Shown here piece after piece: positions 32,981 through 55,711 of a DNA stretch of 64,000 nucleotides. The stretch spans positions 9,654,974 through 9,718,973 of the forward strand of contig NC_065536.1 of assembly GCF_932294415.1 (NCBI RefSeq), given 5' to 3'. Position 1 is the stretch's first letter, and every line of letters starts with the position of its first letter. The position numbers and the translations under genes are program-made. Below the pieces are notes generated by a model. It saw only the letters and a list, made by a program, of their open reading frames with translations. It was not told the origin of the DNA and did not search any database. The stretch is from Quercus robur. Its lineage: Eukaryota > Streptophyta > Magnoliopsida > Fagales > Fagaceae.

Positions 32981-35058
32981 TGTTTGGTCTCAAGAGTTAT
33001 TCAGGCAAAGAACAACAACAACAAACTTAGGAAAGAGAAAACAAAGATGGTTTGGTTTCAGAGTTTGATTCAGGCAAAGAACAACAACGTAGGAAAGAGA
33101 AAACAAAGAAGAAAAAGAGAGTTTTGCGGTAACTCTTAGTCTGTGAATATGGGATTGATGTTTGGAAAGATTAATTTATGTAATGCATATGTAGGTCGGT
33201 TAATTATGTGTTTCCGAGGCTTACTCGGTTAACTATTTTTTTTAAAAAAAAAAATTTGGGGTAAATAACTAAATACTCGGTTAACTAAGGCTTAATAAAT
33301 ATTGTAAATATTATTTTTTAAATATATTATACTCTTTTCAATTGTTGTGCATCTTATTAATATGTTACTATGTTTGCGATTGTTGAAGGGTGTAAAAACT
33401 TTTAATTTTTCAAAAATTTTACTTTTCATTTTTCTCTATCAAAATTAAAATTAAAATTAATAATTTTCCAGATAAATTTACTATTGAAATCCATTATTAA
33501 ATTCAACATTGCCAAGAGAGATAGTTATCATTTCAAACATCATATTTATTCTAATACTGATTGTTTTGATTTATTTTTAGAATTAAAATTTTTAAAATAC
33601 ATTTTATATAAACATACGAAAAATAGTCCAATAACGTATTAAAATATATTAAAATGATAAATTCTAAAAAAAATCAAAACATAAATATTATTTGATTGAT
33701 ATTTAGAAATAAGAGAAGACCCTACTAAACTATAGTCTTATGCTCAAAAATGTGTTGAGATCATGGTTTCAAAAACTCAAACAGTCAAAGAATCGAAAAT
33801 TAGTTCAGTTCCACCGTCGGTTTTCCCAGTTTTCCAAAACCAATTCAACTGATATGTGCATCTCAAATTTGAATAGCTCGTTCAAGTTGATACCCGGTTT
33901 TACCATGTGTTGAGATGCCTAGATTGGGTCTATTACTACAAACAACAAATTTAAACGATTTTGAAACAAATCTATTTAAACCTAAATGAGGTATTCAACA
34001 AAAACTATACTATTTAGAATTTTTATAAAAAAAAAAAAAAAAAAAAAAAATTAAAATAGTCTATCCATATGAAAAATCATTGTAGGAATGTAGCCATATT
34101 TTGCATGAATTTTATTTAACATACCAATAACATGCTTAATATTTCATGATTTTGGCATGATCATGATAGTATTAATACAATGAAATTAAACCAATAGAAT
34201 TGGGGCTATATTTTGTAAAGATGTGTTTAGCAACAAAGTAAAAAAAAAAATAGAGTTTTGTGGAATGAAGCAGGTTAGTTTGCATAATTTGGTTGGAAAG
34301 AGTCATGTTTTTTTTTTTTTTTTTTTTTTTTTGCTAGGTGATTGCGGGGGCTAGAACCCCCAAGCATCACGACACCAGGGTACCTGGGTGCCAACAGGCT
34401 ACTGAGGCCAATGGCGAGTTATGTTTGATATATACAATATCTAGTTATATAGTACACATTAGAATAATAACTGATGTATGTACAATTTTTTTGATTTATT
34501 GTAATGGTAAAGTGCCAGTTTTAAAAAAGAAATTATGAGTACGATAATTCTAAATAATAGTTATGAAAATTTTTGCACCAATAAACTTATTAATAAGGAT
34601 GGCTACGAGATACTATTATAAATAAAAAATAAATAGAGATGGCAATAAGTTAAAGTAAGGGAATATCACATGGTAGGTAGTTTATCAGCAAAGTAAATTG
34701 GATGTATTTTATTATTGAGATGACTTTAATATATTAATAATGAGCTAAAAGAGAATTATGATTAAAAGTAAGAGTTAGAGAAAGCAAATATTTTAGAGAA
34801 TGATAACAGAATTAAATTTTAAACATGAGAGTATAAAAATAATTAAAATATATATACACATTCGAGATAAAACAAGACGAGATAGGGCAAAAAAAACTCA
34901 TGAGATAAGATAAGACAAAATGGAATAGGGCCAAAAGTACTCATGAGATTGAGGCATGGAAAAGACGGGATGGGACAAGAAAAATTATTTGTATTTATGA
35001 ATTTTACGGTTGAGAATTTTACAATTGAGCGAGGCCTTTTTCTTTATGTTTTTTTAGT

Positions 35059-35100
<42 letters not shown>
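32981..35100. other. Intergenic upstream of the J gene
   Basis: 32,995-33,030 and 33,056-33,110 share 'caggcaaagaacaacaac' and 'aggaaagagaaaacaaag', a short tandem duplication in the J-gene leader. Further on the sequence is AT-rich. A T-run at 34,308-34,332 is followed by GC-rich 'gggggctagaacccccaagc', probably the poly-A end of a reverse-strand retroposon. An (AT)n lies at 35,061-35,095, followed by a T-run. No gene is seen. Confidence 0.5.
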
Positions 35101-35116
<16 letters not shown>

Positions 35117-35129
35117 TGTAAATGCAGCC

Positions 35130-35840
35130 CATTTGCACATCTAGTCACCAAAACTACAAATGAATCATGCTAGTATGCTATTATACTACAACACCCATAT
35201 ACAAAACTCTTCTAAGTTTCAATCTTTGATACTGAAGGATCAAAACAACCAAATCACATTCAATAATACATATACACTTTAATTAATTAATTCAATGAGA
35301 CCAAAATGTGGAACTTGAATAAGATTGGCACTTGTTCATTGAGAGCAGCATATATATCTGCTTCAGGATAAGGTTTCTCCCCTTTAGATTTCAGAAACTT
35401 CAGACCCAGTTTTGTTGGCTCTGGGAATTTTATATGAACATGAATCTGCACGATCAGTTCATTAAAATTTAATTAATTAAAGGGCTAGCAACATACATGC
35501 ATAAACATAGAAATTTAGGTACACAAACACAATTGACAATACCATGGGTGCATTCAGACACGCAAACATACATAACTTTGCTTTAAACATTCCTTTACAG
35601 TATTTTAGGAAGCAGGGACATGGACACAGTACGGGTACAATACGTTAATACGAACAATTTCTGAAAAATTATAACAAAAAACAGCTGTATGACATTAGTA
35701 TGACACGAATACAACACAAATACAACATGAATACCACATTCTAAATAAAGTGTCCATACTTCCTAAATAGTAATAGTCATGTGAGCACCTACTTTCCCCC
35801 AAAAACACTGTAAAACAAGTACCCAATGTTTCTAGCGCTA
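35130..35840 (-). pseudogene. Fragment of the RECQSIM 3' end (duplicate)
   Basis: This matches 38,520-39,300 of the true RECQSIM gene: 3' flank, part of the last exon (35,305-35,445) and its preceding intron. The exon part keeps 'cacttgttcattgagagcag' and the reverse of the IKFPEPTKLGLKFL-like coding stretch. It has small indels, including a 4-base insertion in the 'catatatatctgc' run, and lacks the basic C-terminal tail. About 35,620-35,775 is extra sequence relative to the parent. It cannot encode a product. Confidence 0.8.
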
Positions 35841-36885
35841 ACTCTGCAAACCAATTTCCAACCTTTCAGGTTTCACAAACCTCCTTCTCCTATGTAAACA
35901 GTATAATGTTTGAAATTCTGTTACAACATATTTACTTCTATTGGGAAAGGAAATGTTTCGTAAGCAATTATCATTATACACCTTTTTTTTTTCACTTTGC
36001 TATGAAAGCTAATTAAAAATTCTTCACTATTCAAATTTCAAAGATAACACTATTTCCTTTTTATACAATTACTATACCTTCATAAAAAGGTTTTTAAGAA
36101 CAATTTTGCCGTTCAAGAAATTAATAAAGTTCATAGCATGGCCCAATAAGTGCCAATGCAATAAAAAATTGTAAACACAAAAACACCTTCAGAACGTGAG
36201 GAAAAAAAAAGAAGTAAAACATACTTCAATGAATTACTACAACGCAAAATAAGACCAATTTGTACTTCCAATCTTAATCTCTTTTTCACAAAAATTGCTG
36301 CTAGGAAAGAGAAAACGAGACTATAACAGCCATTATTCTAGTCTCTAGCTAATCTCGATCAACAAGACAAATCGTAGTGCTTAATTAATTCTTGCCCAAG
36401 ACGAATTTATTTTGGTTCCATATTAGGAACAGTGACTTGTCAAGCATGTCTGTTTAAAAAGAATGGCTAATAAGAAAATCTAATAAATCTATGAATGTGG
36501 CACTGCACAATGCTTATTTTAATTTGATAGTTATTGCCACTTTGAGTGCTGATCCACCATATGTTCACAACAAGCACACTTATCAAAATTAATTAGCACC
36601 CTCCGTCTTTTTCAGCATTTTCTATCGGCAAGGATTATAAACTTTGCCAAACTTCCAAGGCTTTCAAAAGTTGCTTTCTTATTAAATCACAAGCCAATTT
36701 TCAACTTTTCAGGATTAATTTCACTTTCAACCTTCTCTTCTATTTAATTAAACAACCTTTCTCTGCTATGTAAACATCCTAATATGATACACTAAACCTT
36801 TTTCACTTTGCTATGAAGGCCATTTAGAAATTCTTCACTATACATTAATCATGACACTATTTTTTCTATTCATATAATTACTATA
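35841..36885. repeat. Family R1, further copies
   Basis: 35,850-36,290 and 36,300-36,880 are two diverged copies of the formin-flank repeat described at 31,361. They contain 'ccaatttccaacctttcagg', 'gttacaacatatttacttct' and 'ttcactttgctatgaa'. No gene is seen. Confidence 0.65.
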
Positions 36886-37364
36886 TGTTAGAAACTGAAA
36901 GAATATGGACAGACACTCAATGTGAGCATGTCCCTCTATTTGCCTCAGATTGTAACATCTGAGTTATGGAGTAGTGGTATTGGACCGTTACACTACCCCA
37001 CTAAGTCCACTATCCTACTCAATATTAATGGAGTGGTGTGTATATAAACACCAAAAATGGTACCCATTGAACAGTGAACGAATTCTACATTTCTCATAGT
37101 GTTTATAGAGTGTTGTGAGGCTCTTAGGTTATGAGTTATGTTTGCATCACTCTAGTAGTGTGCAACACCATCGGAGAAACGTTTTTGGTTTATGGATCAT
37201 ACAAACTGGAATTTAGAATGTATTTGTATAGCTAGTTTGCGTGGAGGCTAGCTCTAGACAGTATAGAACAATCTCAAAATTCCTGTGTGATCATCGGTTT
37301 AGGCCAAGAGACTATGCCAAAAAACCGATTACTTATATTCCGCTGCAAGTTTCTATTTCTTACA
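36886..37364 (+). mobile_element. Solo LTR, 479 bp
   Basis: It starts TGTTAGAAACTGAAAG and ends TATTTCTTACA (TG...CA), with a perfect 5-bp target duplication CTATA at 36,881-36,885 and 37,365-37,369. A TATA-like 'tgtgtatataaacacc' near 37,038 and a following 'gaacgaattctaca' region fit an LTR promoter. No internal retrotransposon sequence adjoins, so recombination has left a solo LTR inside an R1 copy. Confidence 0.88.
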
Positions 37365-37369
37365 CTATA

Positions 37370-38197
37370 CATTCATAAAAAAAATTTATGAATGATTATG
37401 CATTTCGAGAATCAAAAATTGAAAAACTTTAACAAAGCCCAATATGAACCAATCTATATCTAATATAAGAAATGGATTTAGTTATATCATATAGAGGATG
37501 AACCATTTGTAAAAAGCACTAGAAATAAATTTTAACCACCCATTACATTATTTACAAAATATCTCACTTTATATAATAATTGAATGCAAAATGCATTATA
37601 TTTCCTTAAAAAATAAAATATATATAATAAAAAAAATAAATAAATAAATAAAAAGCCTTGCAAAATTTAAAACACTTTCAAATAATAAATATAGATAGCT
37701 CAATTTAGAAATTTTAATATATTGTATCAATTGTCAACTATAGTTTGTTAAAAAATAATCACATCATTTTAGGAAAAATTTGAAACTAATACTTATAAGT
37801 CTCATCTACTATTTTCATTTTTTACTTAAAAACAATAAATCATCAATTTTTTTGCTCATTGCACAAGTTTGCAACTAGTGCCATATAAATAAATAAAATA
37901 AAAATCCCAGTAGAATATATTGCAATGAATTATTACAAAGAAAAATAAGACAAATTTGTACTTCCAATCTGATTCACCAATTACCAATCCTGATCTCTTT
38001 TTCCATGCTTATTTCCTTTTTATCAAACCCTAGCCAACCTCAAAATCAAAAGAAAAGAAAGTCCTATCAATATTCTATACATATAGATAGCAAGAAAACA
38101 AGAAATAACAAATCTTCTACATAGCAAGAAACCAAGAAATTGTTTCTTTTGTACCAACAAAAACATCATATACATCGTAGCCAAGCCAACCTTAGCC
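37370..38197. other. Remainder of R1 flank leading to the broken J copy
   Basis: 37,910-38,150 resembles 32,285-32,440, the 3' flank of the intact J gene (both have 'aatatattgcaatgaattac' type sequence and 'caaatttgtacttccaatct'). 37,500-37,900 is AT-rich with no feature seen. Confidence 0.6.
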
Positions 38198-38455
38198 TTA
38201 GGTGACCCTTTTGGCACGGTTTCTTCTACTCATGTCCTCGATCGGATGCACATCTTTTCTGACCAATAACTCCAACATCTTGCTCTCAACCTTACTAGTC
38301 TCTTGTTGTTTTCTCAGCAAACGTAACAGACCAGCACCAACATCATACACTTCTTGACTCAACTTGTCGCTGAGAGCCTCCCATGCTGTGGTAATGATTT
38401 CAAAGATCACCATGTGCAACAAATCTTTTGCAGTATAATTGTTTTCTTTGCACAA
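38198..38455 (-). pseudogene. Truncated J-domain gene copy
   Basis: The last 70 or so residues match the intact gene at 32,462 (TAWEALSDKLSQEVYDVGAGL, in two pieces, and the identical EDMSRRNRAKRVT end). The N-terminal lead, J-domain helices I-II and the HPD motif are missing. The upstream part of the frame (MCKENNYTAKDLLHMV) is only partly homologous. Without HPD it could not work as a J co-chaperone. Confidence 0.85.
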
Positions 38456-38741
38456 TTTTTTTTCTCTATTTTTTTGGATATATAAACCATGGTATTAAAA
38501 CCACCCTGATTTCACCTCCTGTCCCTAAACACTACAAATGAATCAGGTTCTGTAATTGATTACAATCTTGGTATGCACTACTCTACTACAAGACCTATAT
38601 ACAAAACGCTCTTTTATAGTTAAAAAAAAAAAAAAAAAATTCTTCTCTTTTAACTTTCAATCTTTGATATTGAATTATCAAAACAACCAAATCACATATT
38701 CAATACATATGCATTTTCATTAATTCAATGACCTTGATTTG

Positions 38742-48747
<10,006 letters not shown>

Positions 48748-50248
48748 GGTATGAAAATGCTCTCTAGGGAAAAGAAAAAAGGGAAATTAACATCAATAAG
48801 AGGATTGATTGAGGGAAAATTAAAGATAGCTCAAGTACTAATTATCAAGAAAATCAAATAGCTACCCAAACTTGTACTTTGTATACATACACTAAACAAT
48901 GACAACATTTAATTTCCTATTAGCTTCATAGCAAGTATAACCCAACACCAATTTCAAGTCAGTGACAATATAGGATATTTAGACCTACTCATATATGCCT
49001 GTAAAGTATAAACCTAACTCTATAAGAGGTATAGCCACAATCAGAGTTGAAAACCCAAGAAATAACTCCATTGAGAGGGGGGGTGGAAGAACTAAAATAA
49101 AAGAAAACCCAAAGGCTAAAGATTTAAGGCATAAAACCAAAGCATTGTAATACAGCATAATTGTCTCTTTGCTAAACCAAGTCTTTTGTGTTCATTTTAT
49201 TTTTAAGGCATTAAAACAGAAAAACAACCTTAGATGTGACATTCCAAGATTTATATTTTGTTCTTTACCGCAATTTACTTAGCAACCAAACAGAAAGTCA
49301 GCAAAACCCTTTTAAACAGTCAACTCAGCAAATCATAAAAAATTGATCAAAAAAAATAGAAACTGCTACATGAAAACAACCGAGTACACAATTTCTTAAA
49401 CTCCTCTGATGGTGAAAAGTCTAAGGTTATAAACACTCAACCTTTTTCTTTCCTTCATTTTCTCAACTACCAAATAACCATAACAAGAAAAAATCATCCA
49501 TTCTCATTCCAATAAGTCAGCCATTCTAAATTCCATTCATCAAATTACTGAGAGATAAATATAAAAATTTATTCAGGACAACATAAAAGAAAAAACTAAC
49601 CAAAAAATGGCAAAACTACTTCCATGCCATAAAACAAGCAAACATATAAGATTACCATCATTTATATCCTGCTCTTTTAGTCAATTTTCTTAGCAAACAA
49701 ACAGAGAGTCAGGTAACCCTTTTTGAACACAAATATCACAAATATACAATCAAGCAAAAAAACAGTCCTACAACATGAGAAAAAAAAAAAAAATCAACTT
49801 GAGTACCCAATTTCCCAAAGTCAAACATCACGAACATTTTTCATTCTCTCTTCCTTCATTTTCTCAACAACCAATCAACACTGTATCACCCAGAAAAAAA
49901 CTACAACACCAACAACTAACTTCGATTCCTCAACTAAAATTCATAATTTCCCAAAACAATGCCATCTACATTTTTTTTTTTTTTCATTCTAGTTTCTATT
50001 TATTTTTTCCTTCATTTTCTCAGCAACCAAACAATGCCATAACACAAACAAATAAGAGATAAAATAAATAAATAAATAATTCGTCCATTCCCATTCTAAT
50101 TACTAAAGCATTTAACTTTTCTAATATATGAAAATAGAGATCAATATAAAACAAAACCAAACAATGCCATAACACTCCCAAAAATAAAATCTAAATAAAT
50201 AAAATCTAAATTGAAATGTAAATCATAAAAATTCAAAAACAGGCACAA

Positions 50249-50283
<35 letters not shown>

Positions 50284-50400
50284 CTGACCTATCGATGAAG
50301 AAATGAAACCCTAAAAATACAGAGCTGTTAATTAGAGAATTTGAGCTCTCTCTTAGGGTTTACAAAATTGAAAGATAATGGGAAGCTACGACTACGAGCT
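48748..50400 (-). promoter_or_regulatory. RECQSIM: RECQSIM leader with a long 5'UTR intron (inferred)
   Basis: Upstream of the start codon a good acceptor (tttcccTAG before AGAGCATTTTC) places a leader exon boundary at 48,763. A possible donor (GATAG|GTCAG) at 50,289 would give a leader intron of about 1.5 kb. The region between is AT-rich, with degenerate duplicated blocks (such as 'catttttctcaa' and 'aaccaaacaatgccat') and a (GA)n at 50,253-50,280, which on the gene strand would lie just inside the intron. The proposed first exon contains 'ttagggtttca', common in plant leaders. No other gene is seen here. Transcript evidence is lacking. Confidence 0.5.
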
Positions 50401-51077
50401 TGAGTAAAAATGTCAAATTATGAACAATTTCCGCCAAATCAAATTCCCGCCAGAATTTGGGGATTTTATATTTTTACTGCTTGGCAAAAGAGAAGGGTTT
50501 TTGTACAATTTTCAATCGTTTTCGATTAAAAACCAAAACGACGTCGAAGGGTAGGTCTTGGAAGCCAGGTAGGAGCTCAGAATTTCGGGTCCATTTTTTT
50601 TATGGGCCAAGGATAAGGCCTGCTAAAGTTTATGGCCCAAAAATAAAAAGGTCCACTATAGCATTGCAAATTACTTTTCAGTTTTCTCTTTTTCATTTTT
50701 TACGGTTATAAAATGGTGGTAAACTAAAGTTACAACCTTACTCAATAATACAAATATTACTATATATTTTAAAAATCTAACCATTGAATTACATATTCTT
50801 TACGCTCTTAATACACAAATCAAATTTTGTGCCAATTGGATATTATTTACTATATGATCTCTAAGTTTATGTTTTATGCATAATTTTAAACTACAAAACT
50901 TACAATTTAAACAATTTATTGATGACATATCTATCGATCTTTAGTTTTCTAAAAATTTTGCAAGTATGGAGAATATAAGAAAAATATGTAATCTAATGGT
51001 GGATTTGTCAAAATTCACCTCTAATAAAAAGATATTGAGTAAGGTTGTAGTTTTAGGCTACAACCAATTTTGTAACT

Positions 51078-51113
<36 letters not shown>

Positions 51114-51307
51114 ATCAGGTTAATCATATCAATATCATGGTGTGTAAGGTCTAAACAAAAGTTTAGTAACCCAACCTAATAAAAACTTTTTGTCACAAAT
51201 TATTCTTCTTCCTTTTGTGTTTGTATTTATAGGTTAATGATAAGTGCTCAAGCATTAATGGAAGTAGTTGCAAATGCATAGAAAAATTTAAAAAAAAAAA
51301 AATTTAA
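50401..51307. other. Intergenic upstream of RECQSIM
   Basis: Probable promoter region of the helicase gene, then AT-rich DNA with a T-run at 51,080-51,109. The 84-codon forward frame at 50,457 has no recognisable domain. Confidence 0.5.
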
Positions 51308-51476
51308 GAGAAATGCTATGTCCACAACATTTTTATAACAAATCATATGTGGCAGGTTGTTACAAGTTGTTATTAGTAGGGTATAAAAGTAATTTCAATG
51401 GTAAGTTCAAATTAAAACCAATAACAACTAACCAACTATGATTTGTTGTGAAAATATTGTGGACGTAATATCTTTC
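51308..51476. mobile_element. Mutator-type MITE, same family as 59,929
   Basis: The left end GAGAAATGCTATGTCCAC and the inverted right end (GAAAGATATTACGTCCAC) share interior blocks 'aataacaactaacca' and 'gatttgttgtgaaaat' with 40,557 and 59,929. No target duplication is recognisable, so it is older or altered. Confidence 0.65.
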
Positions 51477-51974
51477 TTTCTTTTATGAAGTGAAAAATGA
51501 AAATAGCAAATGAGATTTATATGTGTTAGTCTCAAACCTTTTTTAAAATGATGTAATTATTTTCTAACAAAATATAGTTCATACAATATATTAGATTTTC
51601 AAAACTAAGCTATCAATATTTTTAGGTAATATGTAATGGGAGGGATATGGGGGCATGGAGTTTATAGGATAGGTTGGAATCTATATATATGGTATCAACA
51701 AAAATGCAGCATTCAGCTCTAGCTTTAAATTTGATTTATGGTGATATAAACCTTTTCACATCTCATCATCAGCATATGGGCTCATGACAGTAGCAATTAC
51801 AATGTGCTCCACATCACAATTGACTATTGTTTTTTGGATGAATGAAAAGATTTCATTAATGAAACCTTTAACTACAACAAGCTGGTTAAGCAAGCAACAA
51901 AAACAGACCACTAACCAAGCACAACTAATTGCTTAAAAAGCAGTTCAGCCTCAACAACCACCCAGACCTACAAC
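51477..51974. other. Intergenic upstream of the truncated formin copy
   Basis: 51,726-51,825 resembles 61,735-61,840 near the third formin scrap ('aatttgatttatgg', 'catcatcagcatatg', 'cgcatcacaattga'-type). 51,838-51,960 ('gaatgaaaagatttcatt') resembles the end of a reverse-strand LINE and adjoins the point where formin homology begins. Confidence 0.5.
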
Positions 51975-54822
51975 TTCAAATTCATCAAATGTCAGGCCTT
52001 CTAATGCTTCAGCTGGTGGTCATAGTGAGACATAAGACATTTTCCCTCTACAATAGTCACATGTTAAACCTTCTATGGCCAACTCTACAGGTTTACCAAT
52101 GAATCTAGCTACCCCAGATATTAGCTCAACCCAAGATTCTTCACTAACCCAATGTCCCCAAACTCCATGCAATAACAAACAGGAGAAACAAACATTTGAA
52201 TCTTCTTCAGACTGTCAGAAAAGTTTCAAGCCCCCTCCTCCTCCACCTCCACCCCCATCTGTGACATATTTTCCTTCATCTCAAACCTTTCCAATATCAT
52301 CAAACACTCCATCTTGTATTCCACCACCACCACCACCACCACCATGTCCACCTCCTCGTTTAAAAGGAAAAAATAACTCTACCAAAGGCCCACCCATTCC
52401 ACCTCCACCCCCATATGTGACATATTTTCCTTCTTCATCTCAAACCCCCCCAAAATCATCAAAAGCTCCATCTTCTATTCCACCACCACCATGTCCACCT
52501 CCTCTGTCAAAAGGAAACAACAACTCTGCCAAAGGCCCACCTCCTCCACCATCTCGACTGCCTCAATCTACTTCATTGGGGAAACATGCAGCTCCATTAC
52601 CAAAATTGAAGCCATTCCACTGGGACAAGGTAAAAGCTGCCCCTGATCAACCTATGGTGTGGGATATGCTGCCACATTCATTTAGGTAAGTTGCTTTAGC
52701 ATTACATTCTTAACAATGTTAGGATACTAAAATTTTTACTACATCAGTCCTACAAACGCCCAAAAAAAAAAAAAAAAAACTATTTATTTTATGTTGTTGA
52801 AGTAGTACAAATCACAATAATTGTCACATCATTTTATAAGCCTTTGTAGTAAGATTGGTGATAGCTTTAGAATTTTTCGTACGTTTCTTTGGCTACAATA
52901 TATTTCTTCTCTTTCTGTGTAATTGAACATATTATGAATCACAAAACAGGTTGGACTAGGAAATGATTGGATCACTTTCTGGAGACAATTTAAAAACTCT
53001 TTCTGTATAATTGAACATATTATGAATCACAAAACAGGTTGAACGAAGAAATGATTGAATCACTTTTCGGAGACAATTTAAAAAACTCAATGAAGAGTGA
53101 TGAAGCAAAGAAGAAGACTCCTCCAAGCAAGCATGTCTTTGAGCCAAAGAGACTACAGAACATAAGTATAGTGTCAAAAGCCTTGAATGTGACTGCTGAG
53201 GAAGTATGTAAAGCACTAATACAAGGTATAAATTAGCTTTAAAAAATAAGCAATTGTGATTGAGTGCCTATTTTTCCACATTGTGAGAACGAAGTTGTGA
53301 GGAGCATGGAATAACAATAAATGTGAACTAAAACACAGTTATTATATATGCCCCATAAATTATTTTGAGATGTGAATTCTAAGCAAATCACTTATGTTAG
53401 AATTGGACTTTCTAGTTTCAGCGTCAGTTTTTAAAGATTTTTGGTCAAGACAATAATGAAGAAGGATGGCTCCTGTCCTGTAGTCCTGTACTTCCAGCAA
53501 ATGGATTATAGATTACAAATTACTAAAAAGGTTCTCATCACTTTGAGAACAGGATCCCTCTCCAAAAGTTAAGGTTTTCCAGCATATGGAGAGAGGCCAT
53601 TGCAAGATCAGGATTTTATTTCTTGTATATCCGTGTGTAGACATGGTTTTCTATAGACCTTTGAATTTGTGATGTTTAATCTAAACCATGAAATGGATCC
53701 CTCCCAAAGGGAAATGATCATTCCATAACTTTTGAGGAGAGAGAATATATCTCCAACAAACAATTCATGGTGTTATATCAAGTACAAGTGCAGACATACT
53801 CATGCCATCACCTGATTATAATTTTTATCAAATGGTGGGAAGCAGGGAAAGGATTGGGTTTGCAACAACTGGAGGCATTGGTAAAGATGGTACCTACCAA
53901 GGAAGAAGAGGCTAAGCTCTCTAGCTATGAAGGAGACATTAATGAACTGGAGTCTGTAGAGAAGTTTTTCAAAGAAATACCATTTGCCTTTCTTCGAGTT
54001 GAAGCCATGCTTTACAGAGAAACTTTTGAAGATGAAGTGATTCAATTCAGGAAATCTTTTTCAATGCTAGAGGTAACCATCAATCATAAACATATCGGTT
54101 TTGATCAAAACCAACATTTCTAATACAATGATCACTTTGACTCTGATTTATGTTGTTACTAGGAGGCCTGCAAGGAACTCAGATCAAGCAGGCTTTTCTT
54201 AAAGCTACTTGAAGCCGTGCTCAAAACAGGCAATCGTATGAATGTTGGAACTAGCAGAGGAGGTGCTAGAGCATTTAAGCTTGATACCCTCCTTAAACTT
54301 GCTCATGTGAAAGGCACTGATGGGAAAACTACCTTACTCCACTTTGTTGTTCAAGAAATACTCTTGTCTGAGGGAATTAGAGTTTCAGATAGTATTATGG
54401 GGGTTGAACAGAGTGAAGAAGATTACAGAAGAATGGGTCTTGATCGTGTTTCTGGTCTGAGTACAGAACTCTCCAATGTGAAAGAGACAGCTACGATTGA
54501 CTTGAATGTTCTTGCAAGCTCTGTCTCAACCCTATCAGATGGATTGGCCACACTGCAACATCTAGTACAAAAGGACTTGTGTATGGATGAACAAAATGGA
54601 AACTTTGTCAACTCAATGAGATCCTTCATAAATTATGCAGAGAAAATTCTGAAAGACTTGCAGGGAGAAGAAGATAGGGTCCTAACACATGTCAAAGAAA
54701 TTACTGAGTACTTTCATGGAGATGTGAGCAAACACGAAGACAACCCACTTCGGCTATTTGTCATTGTGAGAGAATTTCTGGGCATGTTAGATCATGTTTG
54801 CAAAGAGCTTAGAAGCTCTTAA
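51975..54822 (+). pseudogene. 5'-truncated formin copy with an open FH1-FH2 frame
   Basis: Homology to the intact formin starts inside exon 1 (matching about 28,887). The first 100 bases contain in-frame TAA and TAG, so the signal peptide, membrane helix and linker are gone. From an ATG at 52,075, segments 52,075-52,685, 53,038-53,225, 53,846-54,072 and 54,163-54,822 join with GT-AG borders into one frame of 561 residues. These hold a rearranged FH1 with several short proline runs and a complete-looking FH2 ([30 protein letters not shown]). Differences from the parent are whole-codon changes, including loss of a Lys-rich loop. A ~90-bp tandem duplication at 52,910-53,037 doubles the exon 2 acceptor; the first copy has a stop. 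It may be a decaying pseudogene or a soluble FH1-FH2 protein; promoter loss favours the former. Confidence 0.75.
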
Positions 54823-55700
54823 GCTTTACACTGTCCAAATTCTCTGGCACCATTCTGGTAGGTTAAATTGCTTGGTGTGTTTAAAAGATACAGCTCATCA
54901 CCAATCAGTTTGTAAGTTTATTTATTTATTTATTCATGTGGAGCTTTAAACCATGCAGATTGAATTGCTTGCATGCTCTAAACAATTGATCCGGGGTTGT
55001 TGGGTTGAGTTGAGTAGAGTAGACTGAAATCTTATTTGGGGATATGTAATAACAAATAACAGCATATTCAATTAGCTAAATGCAGATCTAAATTAGAAAT
55101 TAACACATGTTACTGCTTGGAAAGAAAAACCAGACTATAACAGTCATTATCCTAATCAGCAATGTCAACTAGACTATTCTACTATTCTAGTACTTAATCT
55201 TACCCAAGACAAATTTATTTTGTTTCCATACAGGGTCAGTGACTTGTCAAGGACATGTCTGAATAAAAAGAATGTCCAGGAAGATTCAACCAAAAAATCT
55301 ATGTATACGGCACAGCACAATGCTTATTTTTACTTTTTAGTAGATAATTTTCGCCACTTTGTTTACTGATCCACCATATTTTCACAACAAACACTCGTAT
55401 CAAAATTAGGACCTTACCTATTGCAAAAATTTCTTTCTCAAGGCAAGAATTACACACGGTTAAATGTTTCAAAAGCCAATTTCCAACCTTCTCCCCAATG
55501 TGAACATTCTGAAGTTTTTTTAGAAAGCTTGACATTCTGTTACAACTTACAACATATTTACTTCTATTTGGAATGGACTCATAAGCATCCTCATATGATA
55601 CACTAAATTGTTTTTGAATTCGCTATGAAAGCTTTTAAAAATACTTCAATATATGAGTACTACACTATTTCTCCTTATACGCTTAAGTACTAATCTTGAT
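54823..55700. repeat. Flank of the formin copy (family R1)
   Basis: 54,835-54,975 matches the 3' flank of the intact formin (31,360-31,480), and 55,120-55,700 matches R1 at 31,610-32,110. This shows that the duplication extended past the gene. The join to BiP-like sequence lies near 55,710. Confidence 0.75.
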
Positions 55701-55711
55701 CTCTTTTTCCA

